A stretch of DNA of 64,000 bases from SXVE01 sp036388895 (GTDB lineage: Bacteria; Acidobacteriota; Blastocatellia; Pyrinomonadales; Pyrinomonadaceae). The position numbers and the translations under genes were made by a program. Shown here piece by piece: positions 51,550 through 61,511 of the stretch; the first letter of the stretch is position 1; each line of letters starts with the position of its first letter. The DNA lies in assembly GCA_036388895.1 (NCBI GenBank), contig DASVQY010000065.1:1-64000 (forward strand). Reading direction: 5' to 3'. Under the pieces are notes generated by a model. That model was not told where the DNA came from. It saw only the letters and a program-made list of their open reading frames with translations, and did no database searches.

Positions 51550-52205
51550 CCTGCCGCGGCGTTGTCGCTTTAGCCATTTCGATAGCAGGTAATACCGGTC
51601 AGGCTCGACGTATGAAAGCAAAGCGATTATCGCTAAAGCAGAGGTTGCACAAGCCAAACTTGATCGAATCGAAATGGAAAGTAAACGCGATGAAGCAAAA
51701 GGTGAATTGGCAATCTTGCAGTTCAACGTGCTTCAATCCAAGAAACGGTCGGCAAAGCCAGAAAAGAATCAACTTCTTCGGAAGTGCAGGAACACCTGGA
51801 TAAAGCCGAGAAACAATTAACGACCCTACAAGACACAACTCAAAACGCTCAGCAATCTTTGAACAAATCAGAATCTTCAGCGACTCAGGAATTCAGAAAT
51901 ATTCGTCAAAATATTCAAAAATCTGATCCTGTTGTCAATAAACTTCAGATAGCCAAAGATAAAGAAAGAGAAGGTTTCCAAAATTTAATTGCTGGTAATT
52001 ATAACAGCGCAATTGCTGCATTTCAGGCGTCTGAAGAGACTTATCATACTTTTCATAACCTTTATGATATAGCCCGACTTCTCAAACAAAATAAATCGCA
52101 AATGAATGATCCGGCAATGAAAAAGGAGGTTTTTTAAAAAATTTTAGGGATTATTCATACGGTGCTCCACCTGATTTGTGGATACAGGTTGAAGCTATTT
52201 GCTAA
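51550..52205 (+). pseudogene. Decayed coiled-coil protein gene with frameshifts
   Basis: Several frames carry successive parts of one Ala/Lys/Glu-rich protein: SKAIIAKAEVAQAKLDRI (about 51621-51700), then after a shift VQRASIQETVGKARKEST to MKKEVF (51720-52137), and after a further shift at TTTTTTAAAAAA, FRDYSYGAPPDLWIQVEAI to a stop at 52205. The middle part alone is open for 117 codons from 51784. At least two shifts and an upstream in-frame stop indicate decay. Nothing is seen at 51280-51540. Confidence 0.6.
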
Positions 52206-52237
52206 TCAGTAAAACTAAAAGATATTCGCGTGACTAC

Positions 52238-54760
52238 CTAACGCAATCCCTGACCGAATTGCTGCGTGCCAAATGTGCCGATGCCTTTCAGACGGAAGCT
52301 GAAAACGATTCGGTTTTCGCGGCGGACGCCGACATCATAGGTGTAGTATTGGACGGTGGTCGCGCAGCAATCGCCGGCGTAACCGAGCGTGTAGAGCGAG
52401 CTGATGAGCGGTGATCCGCGTTTTTGGGTGCGGCTGTTTTCGAAATCGAAAAACAGCGACGTGCCGCCGTAAAATCCTTTTTCGCGGTCGCCGATAAATA
52501 CGGAAGGACTCCACTGCGAACCGCGAAGGGTTCCGGCTTCTTTGCCTGCTTGGTTGTTGAATCGTTCAAGCGAAGGCATCAAGGTTATCGCTCGAGTGTA
52601 ATAAAAAGTCTGAAAGGCTTTTAATAATTTTGTGTCGTAGCCAACGGTTGCCGAAATGTCGCGCAGACCGTCGCCGTTTAAGCCTAAATCCATTCGCGTA
52701 TTGACGAAAACGGTTCGGCGGGGGCGGTACGTGCCGTCAATATTGAGCGGCGAAAACCGGCGCGGGATGCCGCCGAAAGTGTAAAAAGTCAGAGCCGTGA
52801 TCGGCGCTATCTGGTTGCGCTGTCCGGGAATCAAAGCGCCGCCGAAATCTTTGTCGAAAAAGTATTTGCCGCGCACGGTTAATGAAAAAATTTCGTAAGG
52901 CTGAATTGAAAGCGGGTTTTTAGCTGCGTTCGGGTTTTCCCTGAGCAATTTTTGCGCTTCGTCGCTGACAGCTTCCGTATACCGGCGCGTGTAAATCCGA
53001 TTTGTAACGCCGAATTCTATTTCATTTGTATCTGTTACCGTGTCGGCGTAATCGAAGCGGATAATTTTTCTGAAATTATCAACGCCTTTGATGAAGCGAT
53101 AGGTGGCGAACGGTTCAATGACGTGACGAAAGCGAAAGGCGCTGTTTTCGCCGCTGTAAAAATTCTTTGCCAAAGCGACCGGGCGAACGTCGAATTCAAA
53201 TTCTCCGTATTTGCGAATCACGTCGCGTCCGACGACCCTGCGCATATCGTTAAATGAATTCGAGTAATAAGTAACGCGCGTTCCGGCTGTGGCGGTAAAG
53301 TTAAAAAATTGCGTGCTGAAAGGAATCGAAACTTGCGGATGTACGTCGAGGCGCTGACCGAGCGCGGGTGAAACTACCGGATCGCTACCCGTTTGACTTC
53401 GATAAAGATCAATATTATCAACTTCTTCGCGGCGCGAAACACCCTCCAAACTTGTCTTGAATGAAAAATACGCGGAAGGGAAAAATGACATAAGCGACGG
53501 GCGCTTATCGAAATTAACGCTTGGCAGATTTCTGGTTTTTACGCGCACGTTCGGAATTGAAATGACCTGCCGCCGCGCTAAAAGATTCAGCGTGTAATTG
53601 TTCCAGCTTTTATTGACGAAGACTTGCGAGACTTCAATCGGCGAAATGATTTGTTGTATACCGTCGGAAAAAACCTGCCGGAAAGCGAGATTCGACGTAA
53701 TGCGAACATCGGCGGCGGCGGTAAAGCCGTTGGAAAAATAATGAACTCCCTGCGCGTAAACGAGCGAGCCGCCCTGATCCGGATGTTCAGCGTCTTCATT
53801 AGCGCCTAAAATTCGATCCTTGACCGCATAAAAACCGAAATCGAAATACGACCGCGAATTAGCTCGCGTGCGAACGTCGGCGCCGAAACCGATTCCGCGT
53901 GAAGTGTACAAATCGCCGCGCAAAGTTACGTCAGCCGATTGACCGAGAGTTTGATAATACGCGCCGGAAAGCCGCGCGCCTTTGTTCGGAGAAAAACCGA
54001 ATGTCGGCGTTAAAAAACCGGAACTTCGGTCGCGCTCTTTGATAGGAATCGAAATGTAGGGAAAAACGGCAATCGGGACGTTACGAACGCGAAATTTCGG
54101 GTTTTTCAGTTTGACTTTGTCGTTCGCCTTAATGCGCGCTTCGTCCGCCGTAAAGCTCCACTGCGGCACGAAATCTTCGCACGCGGTAAACTGTCCTTTT
54201 GTCACGACCACTTCGTCAAGCGCAACCCGCTCGACGTGGTCGGCGGTAAAATAAATCACCGTTCCGTCGTTCGATTGGTTGGTAAATCCGGTTGATTCCT
54301 CGAAACTGCCGAGTTTGGTTTTGTAATTCCAGACTCCGCGCGAGCCTGTAATTCGCTGGTCGTCGCCCTGGTCGAAGACAACGCTGCCTTCGGCGATGAT
54401 TTTATTTTCAGCTTCGTAAATCGTGATTTTGTCAGCTTGAAGGCGGTAAATTCCGTATCGCACGTCAACATCGCCTTCGCGAACGATGACGCGTTTTCCA
54501 TCTTCCCCGGTAATCGTTTCCGTATCGGAATAAACGACCACTTCGCCGTCGCCGCCTTCCGGCTCAAAACTCAGCTTTTTCGGCTTCGGCGCGGTTATAT
54601 CCTGCTGCGGAGAAACGGGATTAATATTCGGCGTGTCGGTCAGCGGATTTGCCAACTGACGATCAACCGGGTTTGTTTCCTGCGCTTTGATGACGCAAAA
54701 AGGCGCGATAAAAAGCGCAATAAAAAGCGGAAAAATTGTCAGGGATTGGCAGCGGCGCAT
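52238..54760 (-). CDS. lptD: LPS-assembly protein LptD
   Basis: Outer-membrane barrel that inserts LPS. Signal peptide (SLTIFPLFIALFIAPF), an OstA-like beta-jellyroll domain (about 60-220: DTETITGEDGKRVIVREG, ADKITIYEAENKIIAEGSVV), then a long C-terminal barrel with alternating aromatic strands. ~840 aa. ATG 54760 chosen because it puts the signal peptide at the N-terminus; a GTG at 54793 would add 11 residues. No LptE-like gene is near. Confidence 0.9.
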   Translation of the reverse strand: MRRCQSLTIFPLFIALFIAPFCVIKAQETNPVDRQLANPLTDTPNINPVSPQQDITAPKPKKLSFEPEGGDGEVVVYSDTETITGEDGKRVIVREGDVDVRYGIYRLQADKITIYEAENKIIAEGSVVFDQGDDQRITGSRGVWNYKTKLGSFEESTGFTNQSNDGTVIYFTADHVERVALDEVVVTKGQFTACEDFVPQWSFTADEARIKANDKVKLKNPKFRVRNVPIAVFPYISIPIKERDRSSGFLTPTFGFSPNKGARLSGAYYQTLGQSADVTLRGDLYTSRGIGFGADVRTRANSRSYFDFGFYAVKDRILGANEDAEHPDQGGSLVYAQGVHYFSNGFTAAADVRITSNLAFRQVFSDGIQQIISPIEVSQVFVNKSWNNYTLNLLARRQVISIPNVRVKTRNLPSVNFDKRPSLMSFFPSAYFSFKTSLEGVSRREEVDNIDLYRSQTGSDPVVSPALGQRLDVHPQVSIPFSTQFFNFTATAGTRVTYYSNSFNDMRRVVGRDVIRKYGEFEFDVRPVALAKNFYSGENSAFRFRHVIEPFATYRFIKGVDNFRKIIRFDYADTVTDTNEIEFGVTNRIYTRRYTEAVSDEAQKLLRENPNAAKNPLSIQPYEIFSLTVRGKYFFDKDFGGALIPGQRNQIAPITALTFYTFGGIPRRFSPLNIDGTYRPRRTVFVNTRMDLGLNGDGLRDISATVGYDTKLLKAFQTFYYTRAITLMPSLERFNNQAGKEAGTLRGSQWSPSVFIGDREKGFYGGTSLFFDFENSRTQKRGSPLISSLYTLGYAGDCCATTVQYYTYDVGVRRENRIVFSFRLKGIGTFGTQQFGQGLR

Positions 54761-54807
54761 TCGGTTAAAATCAAGCAATTTCGATGCTATCACGAAGAGA
54801 GTTTATG

Positions 54808-54957
54808 GTTCAATGTTCAAGATTCAAGGTTTAAGTTTCAAGATTTACAGACGAAATCGGTTTTGACCCGAAAAACTTTATCAAAGCTTTAAAGTTTTAT
54901 TGTTTATCTAAAATTTGACAATTGATAAATTAACTTTGAATCTTGAACTTTGAATTC
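54808..54957. repeat. Inverted word repeat (TTCAAGATTCAAGG) between lptD and the regulator
   Basis: GTTCAAGATTCAAGGTTTAA (54815-54834) and neighbours are imperfect reverse complements of TTTGAATCTTGAACTTTGAA (54936-54955). It separates two divergently transcribed genes, so it is not a simple terminator. Confidence 0.65.
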
Positions 54958-54975
54958 TTTTCTGAACTATTTTCT

Positions 54976-56331
54976 ATGTCGAAACAAAATGTTTTAGTTG
55001 TCGAAGACGAAGAATTGATGCGTTCGATTTTACGGCAGTTGCTTGAGAACGCCGGTTATGATGTTTTCACCGCTGACAGCGCCGAGACAGCGCTCGAAAT
55101 CTTTCCGACGCGCGATTTCGCCGTGACCGTAACGGATATAAAAATGGCTGGAATGGACGGGCTCGAACTGCTCGACCGTCTGAAAGCGGTCGAGCCGGAA
55201 GCGCTCGTTATCGTGATGACAGCATATTCTTCGGTTGATTCGGCAATCGCCGCGCTTCGGAAAGGCGTTTACGATTACGTGACTAAACCGTTCGTTAACG
55301 AAGATTTATTGCAGCGAATCAAAAACGCCATTCGGACAAAAGAACTATTTCGGGAAAATCGGGCTTTGCGCCGCGAGCTCGGTCAGCATTACAATTTCGC
55401 GGAAATCATCGGCACGAGCGAGAGTTTGAGCGAAGTTTTTCGCATCGTCGAAAAAGTTGCGGACACGAATGCGAGCGTTTTAATTCAAGGCGAATCCGGC
55501 ACGGGCAAAGAATTGATTGCCCGTGCGATTCATTACAACAGTAGTCGCGCCGGAAAACCGTTTCTCGCCGTAAACTGCGGCGCACTGCCCGAAGCGCTGC
55601 TCGAAAGCGAGCTTTTCGGACACACGAAAGGCGCTTTTACCGGTGCGATTTCCGATAAAAAAGGACTTTTTCGTTCGGCGGAAGGAGGAACGATTTTTCT
55701 CGACGAGATCGGCGAAATTCCGCTCGCTTTACAGGTTAAATTGCTGCGCGCTTTGCAGGAACACGAGGTGACGCCGCTCGGCTCTTCGATTACCGTCAAA
55801 TTCGACGCGCGAATTATCGCCGCGACAAATAAAAATCTCGAAACGGAAGTCGAAGAAAACCGTTTTCGCGAAGATTTGTTTTACCGTTTGAATGTAATCG
55901 AGATTTCCCTGCCGCCGCTTCGAGAACGGCGCGAGGACATACCGCTTCTCGCCAAACATTTTTCGTATAAAACAGCGCGCTCACAGAATGCGCCGGAAAA
56001 AACAATTGCTTCGGAAGCAATGTCGGCGCTCGTCAACTACAAATGGCAGGGCAATGTGCGCGAGCTCGAAAACGCCATCGAACGCGCTTTTATATTGAGC
56101 GGCGACGAAATTGATCTGGCAAGTCTTCCGCCGAAAATTCGGTCTAATACGCAATTCGGTTATAAAACGCAAAATGAGGAAAAAGCTCGCCCGACGCTCG
56201 AAGAAACGGAAAAGCGTTATATTCTGGAAACTTTAAACTCGGTTGGCGACGACAAGGCGCAGGCGGCTGCAATTTTAGGAATTGATTTGTCAACGCTTTA
56301 TCGCAAATTAAAACGGTACGAAGAAATTTGA
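54976..56331 (+). CDS. Sigma-54-dependent response regulator (NtrC family)
   Basis: 451 aa. Receiver domain (1-120) with VVEDEE, phospho-accepting Asp in VTDIKMAGMDG, and YVTKPF; AAA+ domain with GESGTGKELIA (Walker A), GAFTGA (sigma-54 contact) and GGTIFLDEIGEI (Walker B); Fis-type HTH at the end (AAAILGIDLSTLYRKLKRY). ATG 54976 gives MSKQNVLVVED. Upstream ATG 54943 lies within the word repeat. No cognate histidine kinase is adjacent. Confidence 0.95.
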   Translation: MSKQNVLVVEDEELMRSILRQLLENAGYDVFTADSAETALEIFPTRDFAVTVTDIKMAGMDGLELLDRLKAVEPEALVIVMTAYSSVDSAIAALRKGVYDYVTKPFVNEDLLQRIKNAIRTKELFRENRALRRELGQHYNFAEIIGTSESLSEVFRIVEKVADTNASVLIQGESGTGKELIARAIHYNSSRAGKPFLAVNCGALPEALLESELFGHTKGAFTGAISDKKGLFRSAEGGTIFLDEIGEIPLALQVKLLRALQEHEVTPLGSSITVKFDARIIAATNKNLETEVEENRFREDLFYRLNVIEISLPPLRERREDIPLLAKHFSYKTARSQNAPEKTIASEAMSALVNYKWQGNVRELENAIERAFILSGDEIDLASLPPKIRSNTQFGYKTQNEEKARPTLEETEKRYILETLNSVGDDKAQAAAILGIDLSTLYRKLKRYEEI

Positions 56332-56341
56332 AACAAATGAG

Positions 56342-56893
56342 TTATTTTGCCGACAATTCCAGAATGAAATAATTCGAGTTTTCGATACGGACGATTTGCC
56401 CGTCGGTGTACGGCGGCTGAATAAAATCGTTGACGGCGTAACTGGTTCCTTTCAAGGTTTCGTCGCCGCTCAACTCGCTCTGCGCGACGAGTTCGGGCGG
56501 GAACCAGTCTTCGGTTTGAATTTGCGCCGGTACGGGCGGTTTGTAAGTTTCGGCTTGCGAAGCCGTTTTGCCGGCGTCTTCAGGCGAAAACCGCAAAACC
56601 GCAATTAATTTTTTGTTGTTCGTTGGCGAGTTTACGGCTTCGGGATTCTGGATTTTTGCCGGAACTTCACGCCAGACAGTTTCTTCCGGTTCAAACGGCA
56701 GCTTGATAATCGTCTGCAGAATCTCGGCGTTATCTTTTGTAAGGTTCGCGTTTTCGCCCGAATTAGAATTTTGATTGAGAGTCTGGTTTGACGAAACGCC
56801 GTTTGAATTATCTGCCGGGTTGCTCGTGCAGGCTGTCAAAAATTCGACTGTAAATAAAAAACCGAGAAGCAGTATTGTCGTGGCGATTTTCAT
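56342..56893 (-). CDS. Putative lipoprotein, 183 aa
   Basis: Lipoprotein signal with lipobox LTAC (MKIATTILLLGFLFTVEF then LTACTSN), an Asn/Ser-rich linker (20-50), then an unassigned domain (60-183) with FPPELVAQSELSGDE. Convergent with the regulator, ends 10 bases from it. Function unknown. Confidence 0.8.
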   Translation of the reverse strand: MKIATTILLLGFLFTVEFLTACTSNPADNSNGVSSNQTLNQNSNSGENANLTKDNAEILQTIIKLPFEPEETVWREVPAKIQNPEAVNSPTNNKKLIAVLRFSPEDAGKTASQAETYKPPVPAQIQTEDWFPPELVAQSELSGDETLKGTSYAVNDFIQPPYTDGQIVRIENSNYFILELSAK

Positions 56894-56995
56894 TTCGTTA
56901 TTCTAGTAAAGTTTCGTTGTAATTGGCAATTTTTAATCAGGGTCGTGAGTTACAAAATATTAGTTATCACAAGTTAACAAACAAATTAAAAAGAA

Positions 56996-57820
56996 ATGCT
57001 TTTGCCGCGCCGAATCAGAGCTTTTATCATTCGAGATTTTCAACTTGCTATTTCCTACCGAGTCGAGTTTTTCATCCGCATTTTATGGATATTAGGAATT
57101 TCAACGACGTTTTATTTTATCTCGCGCATTTCCGACGGCGGATTTATTTCATTTAAATACCCGAATTGGCAAAATCTGCTCGCCGCCTGGCTGACCGGAA
57201 TGGCGATGCTCAATTATTTTCTCGTCGGCTTTTCTTCGCTCTCGAATGCAATTCGGCAGGAACAAATGCAGGGAACGCTCGAAAGCGTTTTGCTGACGCC
57301 GATAAACGTTCCGACAGTTATCATTTCGAGTTCCGCTTGGTCGTACATTGACGCGACTTTTAATTCGTTTCTGTATCTTTTTTTCGGCTGGCTCTTTTTC
57401 AACGTGCAGTATAAAGGCAGTTTCGCGCTCGCGCTTCTCTTTTTAATTTTAACGACCTTGACGCTCGCCTGTTTAGGAGTTTTATCGGCGAGCTTTGCGA
57501 TGGTTTTCAAACGCGGCGATCCGTTCGCGATTCTGTTGGGCGCGGGAACTGCGCTTTTTTCCGGCGTTTTTTACCCGAAGGAAATGCTGCAGGAAGCACT
57601 CGGAGAAACGGGCGGAAAGGCGATTTCCTTTATCAATCCTTCAACACACGGTCTGGACGGAATTCGCAGCGTTTTGATTCAAGGAAAAACATTTTCGGAA
57701 GTGCAAACTTCGTTTTTCACACTCCTTTGTTTTTTTGTCGTGCTGCTTCCCTTTTCGCTCTGGGTTTTCAGCCGCGCAATCAAACGAGCGAAACGCGAAG
57801 GCAGTTTGATTCAATATTAG
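56996..57820 (+). CDS. ABC-2 type transporter permease
   Basis: 274 aa, six helices. EQMQGTLESVLLTPINVP and SGVFYPKEMLQEALGETGG are the conserved ABC-2 segments. No ATP-binding gene is adjacent, so its ATPase must lie elsewhere or outside the window. Confidence 0.87.
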   Translation: MLLPRRIRAFIIRDFQLAISYRVEFFIRILWILGISTTFYFISRISDGGFISFKYPNWQNLLAAWLTGMAMLNYFLVGFSSLSNAIRQEQMQGTLESVLLTPINVPTVIISSSAWSYIDATFNSFLYLFFGWLFFNVQYKGSFALALLFLILTTLTLACLGVLSASFAMVFKRGDPFAILLGAGTALFSGVFYPKEMLQEALGETGGKAISFINPSTHGLDGIRSVLIQGKTFSEVQTSFFTLLCFFVVLLPFSLWVFSRAIKRAKREGSLIQY

Positions 57821-57922
57821 CGAAATGTTCGTTAAATTAGTTTTGTTTGTGCTTTTTTCCGCCATAAACTACAATAAAATCAGTAAAATTTAATCGTACT
57901 TTATCAATTTATCAACAAATTT

Positions 57923-59605
57923 ATGTCAGAAGTAAAAGAAGCATTGTCGGAAAAACAAGCGGAAGTCAAGCGTTGGGAATCGGAGACATTGAGTAAAGTT
58001 TTAGACAAAACGCCCGAGCGAAAAAAGAGCTTCGAAGGCGTATCCTTAGAACCCGTCGAACGACTTTATACCGAAGCCGACACGGAAAATATTGACGTGA
58101 AACGCGAGGTCGGTTTTCCCGGCGAATACCCTTATACGCGCGGAATTCATCCGACCGGTTACCGCGGGCGTCTCTGGACGATGCGCCAATTTGCCGGTTT
58201 TTCTTCGCCGGAAGAGACGAATAAACGCTTTAAATATCTGATGTCGCAGGGACAAACCGGTTTATCGGTCGCTTACGATTTACCGGCGCTGATGGGACTC
58301 GACGCCGATTCGCCTTTGAGCGAAGGCGAAGTCGGCAAATGCGGCGTCGCAGTTTCTTCGCTCGCCGACTTTGAGGTCTTGTTCGATGGAATTTCTTTAG
58401 AAGACGTGACCGTTTCGCAGACTATTAATGCTCCTGCCTGGATATTTCTGGCGTTTTATCTTGCCGTCGCCGAAAAACAGGGCGCGGATTTCAATAAAAT
58501 CTCCGGCACTCTGCAAAACGATATTTTGAAAGAATACATTGCACAGAAAGAGTGGATTTACCCGATAAAACCGGCGATGAAGCTCGTCGTTGATACGTTC
58601 GAATACTGTACGAAGCACGTTCCGAAATACAATCCGATTTCCGTTTCCGGTTATCACATTCGCGAAGCCGGAGCGACTGCTTTGCAGGAATTGGCTTTTA
58701 CTCTTCGAGACGGTGTCGAGTACGTTCAATACGGCGTCGAACGCGGTCTAAATGTAGAGGAATTCGTTCCGCGCATCTCGTTTTTCTTTAACGCGCACAA
58801 TGATTTCTTCGAGGAAATCGCCAAATATCGCGCCGCACGAGTCGTATGGGCGAAGACAATGAAAGAGCGTTTCGGCGCGAAAAGCCCGCGCACGATGCAG
58901 CTTCGTTTTCACACGCAGACGGCGGGCGTTTCTTTAACGGTTCAGCAGCCGTTGAACAATATCGCCCGCGTTGCGATTCAAGCTCTCGCCGGTGTTTTGG
59001 GCGGAACACAGTCGCTTCATACAGATTCATACGACGAGGCACTCGCATTGCCGACAGATCAAGCCGCGTTAATCGCGCTCCGCACGCAGCAAATCATCGC
59101 CGAAGAAACCGGCGTGGTCAACACGGTTGACCCGCTCGGCGGTTCTTATTATCTTGAAGCCCTGACGCAAAAAATGGTTGACGGCTGTTTCGATTACTTC
59201 GATAAAATTGACGGATTCGGCGGAATGGTCGAAGCGGTCGAAGCCGGATTTCCTCAACGCGAAATTCAGGAATCGGCGTATCAATATCAAAAAGCCGTCG
59301 AACGAGGCGAACAAACCATCGTCGGTGTCAACAAATATGCTATGGAAGATGAATTTTCCAAAGTAGACATTCTGCAAATTGATGAAACCGTCCGCGACCA
59401 TCAACTCGCCCGTCTCGAAGAAACGAAAACCAAACGCGACAACGGCGCAGTCGCTAATGTCTTGGAAAAACTCAAAAAAGGCGCGCAGGCAAACGAAAAT
59501 TTAATGCCTGCAACAATCGAAGCCGTCAAAGCCTATGCATCGGTTGAAGAAATCTGCACCGCGCTTCGAGATGTTTACGGCATTTATGAAGAGCCCGCTT
59601 TTTAA
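57923..59605 (+). CDS. B12-dependent acyl-CoA mutase, large subunit
   Basis: 560 aa, substrate-binding half of a two-subunit mutase (methylmalonyl-CoA or isobutyryl-CoA type). RGIHPTGYRGRLWTMRQFAG, GQTGLSVAYDLPALMG, SGYHIREAGATALQEL and TQSLHTDSYDEALALP identify the family. It lacks the B12 domain, which is encoded at 61512. KEYIAQKEWIYP has Gln where methylmalonyl-CoA mutase has the Arg that holds the carboxylate, so the substrate may be a different acyl-CoA (see findings). Confidence 0.9.
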   Translation: MSEVKEALSEKQAEVKRWESETLSKVLDKTPERKKSFEGVSLEPVERLYTEADTENIDVKREVGFPGEYPYTRGIHPTGYRGRLWTMRQFAGFSSPEETNKRFKYLMSQGQTGLSVAYDLPALMGLDADSPLSEGEVGKCGVAVSSLADFEVLFDGISLEDVTVSQTINAPAWIFLAFYLAVAEKQGADFNKISGTLQNDILKEYIAQKEWIYPIKPAMKLVVDTFEYCTKHVPKYNPISVSGYHIREAGATALQELAFTLRDGVEYVQYGVERGLNVEEFVPRISFFFNAHNDFFEEIAKYRAARVVWAKTMKERFGAKSPRTMQLRFHTQTAGVSLTVQQPLNNIARVAIQALAGVLGGTQSLHTDSYDEALALPTDQAALIALRTQQIIAEETGVVNTVDPLGGSYYLEALTQKMVDGCFDYFDKIDGFGGMVEAVEAGFPQREIQESAYQYQKAVERGEQTIVGVNKYAMEDEFSKVDILQIDETVRDHQLARLEETKTKRDNGAVANVLEKLKKGAQANENLMPATIEAVKAYASVEEICTALRDVYGIYEEPAF

Positions 59606-59636
59606 TTGTTTTTTACAATTTATTTGATTTTTCAGT

Positions 59637-59714
59637 GATGCGAAATTTTAGCTACTAAAACCTTGATCGAATGCCTTTTACAGTGCGGCGGCTTTTAGTT
59701 CTAAGTTTCGCATC
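59637..59714 (+). other. Long imperfect hairpin after the mutase gene
   Basis: GATGCGAAA...TACTAAAA (59637-59660) pairs with TTTTAGT...TTTCGCATC (59693-59714), with small bulges. The 78-base structure has no T-run after it. Nothing else is seen in 59606-59857. Confidence 0.55.
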
Positions 59715-59857
59715 ATTCTTACCGGATTTTCTTCTTTGCTTTTTATATTCCCCAAAGTATTTAAATTGACATAAAAGTTTCGAAACGGCATATTTGGTTT
59801 TATAAATTACTTAATGCAGCAATCTGATTCGGTTTCGATTGAATCAAATAACTTGAA

Positions 59858-60709
59858 ATGCTGAGTCCGACTGTTATTGCAATTCCGATTTTCGCGCTGC
59901 TGATCGCGGTCGAGGCGTGGCACGTCAAGCGGGAAAATCTCAGCGAATTTGATCGAAAAGACACTTGGACGAACATTTTTATCGGATTTATGAGCGTCGT
60001 TTGGGGCGCGCTGTTCGGGCTTGTCACAAGTTATTTTTTCATCTGGACATACGAATACGCGCCTTTCAAGATGCCGATGAATGTTTGGTGGACTTGGCTT
60101 TTGCTGCTTTTTGTGGATGATTTCGCTTATTACTGGTTTCACCGTATCAGCCACGAAATTCGTTTTTTCTGGAATTTCCACGTCGTTCATCACTCTTCGA
60201 ATCAATACAACTTCAGCGTCGCCGTTCGTCAAAGCTGGTTTTCCGCGCTGGCGCATTGGGTTTTTTACGTTCCGGTCGCGCTGCTCGGCTTCCCGCTGTG
60301 GGCGTTTGTGACGATGCACGGTTTGAATCTGATATATCAATTCTGGATTCACACGAAACTCGTCGAAAAACTTCCGGCGCCTTTTGAATACATTTTGAAT
60401 ACGCCTTCGCATCATCGCGTTCACCACGGGGTTAACAATCCGTATTTAGATAAAAATTACGGCGGAATTTTTATTTTCTGGGATAGATTATTCGGAACTT
60501 TCGTTACTGAGACCGAGCAGGTTCGTTACGGCATTATCAAACCTTTAAAGAGTTATAATCCGCTGTGGATTAACACTCACGCCTGGGCTGAAACGTTCGC
60601 CGCGATGCGCGAAAAGAAAACCGTATTCGGAAAAATTCGCTGTGTGTTCGGCTCGCCCGATCTCGATTTTGAAGAAAAAACAACTCCTGTTAAAATGCCT
60701 TCCAACTAA
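59858..60709 (+). CDS. Sterol desaturase / fatty acid hydroxylase family protein
   Basis: 283 aa with four helices and the di-iron His clusters HRISHE, HVVHHSS and HHRVHHGVN. These membrane oxygenases hydroxylate or desaturate lipids. Its position between the two mutase subunits suggests shared transcription but no clear shared pathway. Confidence 0.88.
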   Translation: MLSPTVIAIPIFALLIAVEAWHVKRENLSEFDRKDTWTNIFIGFMSVVWGALFGLVTSYFFIWTYEYAPFKMPMNVWWTWLLLLFVDDFAYYWFHRISHEIRFFWNFHVVHHSSNQYNFSVAVRQSWFSALAHWVFYVPVALLGFPLWAFVTMHGLNLIYQFWIHTKLVEKLPAPFEYILNTPSHHRVHHGVNNPYLDKNYGGIFIFWDRLFGTFVTETEQVRYGIIKPLKSYNPLWINTHAWAETFAAMREKKTVFGKIRCVFGSPDLDFEEKTTPVKMPSN

Positions 60710-60764
60710 GATTTACCAGCATTAATTGGTTGCAAAAAAAATCACAATAAAATCTAAAAATAAG

Positions 60765-61496
60765 ATGAAAATAAAATACGTTTTGTTTTTTTTGCTGTTC
60801 GCTGTATTTTCCGGCGCCGGTTTCGCACAAACCGTAAAAATAACGCCGAAAAAAACCGTTTACAAAAGAAATCCGCGCGAAGGGTTTGAATTCAAAAAAA
60901 CTTTTACAATCGTTTCGCCGAAAATTTCCGGCTTGGCGCCAGCTTTAAACAAAAAAATCGAGAACGCCGTCAGTCCCGAACGCGTTTTCGATATCAACAT
61001 CAAAGAAGAAATTAACGAGATTTACTGGCTCGACAACGCCGAATACGAAGTCGGCTATAATAAAAACGGTATTTTATCAATTGCTGTCACGATTGACGGT
61101 TCGGGCGCTTATCCTTCGATGTACACAAAACACGTCGTCGTAGATACAAAAACCGGAAACAGAGTAAAAGCCGCTGACGTTTTTGTTAAAATCCCGGAAC
61201 TCGTTCGTTTTGCCGACAAGGCTTTGCAAACCCGAATTCAGCGGTCAATCGCCGAATTGAAAAAAGATTCGACCGAGGACGAAGCGAGTATGAAAGAAAT
61301 GCTCGCGGGGAAAAAATTCGGCGCGGAGAATCTGGAATTTTTCAGCGTCAATGACAAAGGCGTAACTTTTTATTTCGATTACGGATTTCCGCACGTCGCG
61401 ATGGCTCTCGAACCGGAAAACAATTTTTTCTTCGCTTACAGTCAATTAAAACCGTTTATCAAGCCGAACGGGTTGCTCAATCAATTTGTTCGTTAA
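60765..61496 (+). CDS. Exported protein, DUF3298/DUF4163-like
   Basis: 243 aa from ATG 60765. Signal peptide (MKIKYVLFFLLFAVFSGAGF, cut after FAQ). The mature part has YEVGYNKNGILSIAVTIDGS, then AYPSMYTKHVVVDTKTGNRV and a C-terminal region FYFDYGFPHVAMALE, as in DUF3298-type proteins of unknown role. An upstream TTG start would spoil the signal peptide. Confidence 0.7.
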   Translation: MKIKYVLFFLLFAVFSGAGFAQTVKITPKKTVYKRNPREGFEFKKTFTIVSPKISGLAPALNKKIENAVSPERVFDINIKEEINEIYWLDNAEYEVGYNKNGILSIAVTIDGSGAYPSMYTKHVVVDTKTGNRVKAADVFVKIPELVRFADKALQTRIQRSIAELKKDSTEDEASMKEMLAGKKFGAENLEFFSVNDKGVTFYFDYGFPHVAMALEPENNFFFAYSQLKPFIKPNGLLNQFVR

Positions 61497-61511
61497 TATA
61501 ATTCACTTTAT

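Noticed and set aside
52137..52139. Programmed -1 frameshift at the T6A6 run as the sole explanation
   Set aside because: The same gene has an earlier frame change and an upstream stop that slippage here cannot explain, so decay is preferred.
59637..59714. Hairpin as an integron attC site
   Set aside because: No integrase and no core-site sequences; arms lack the typical unpaired spacer pattern.
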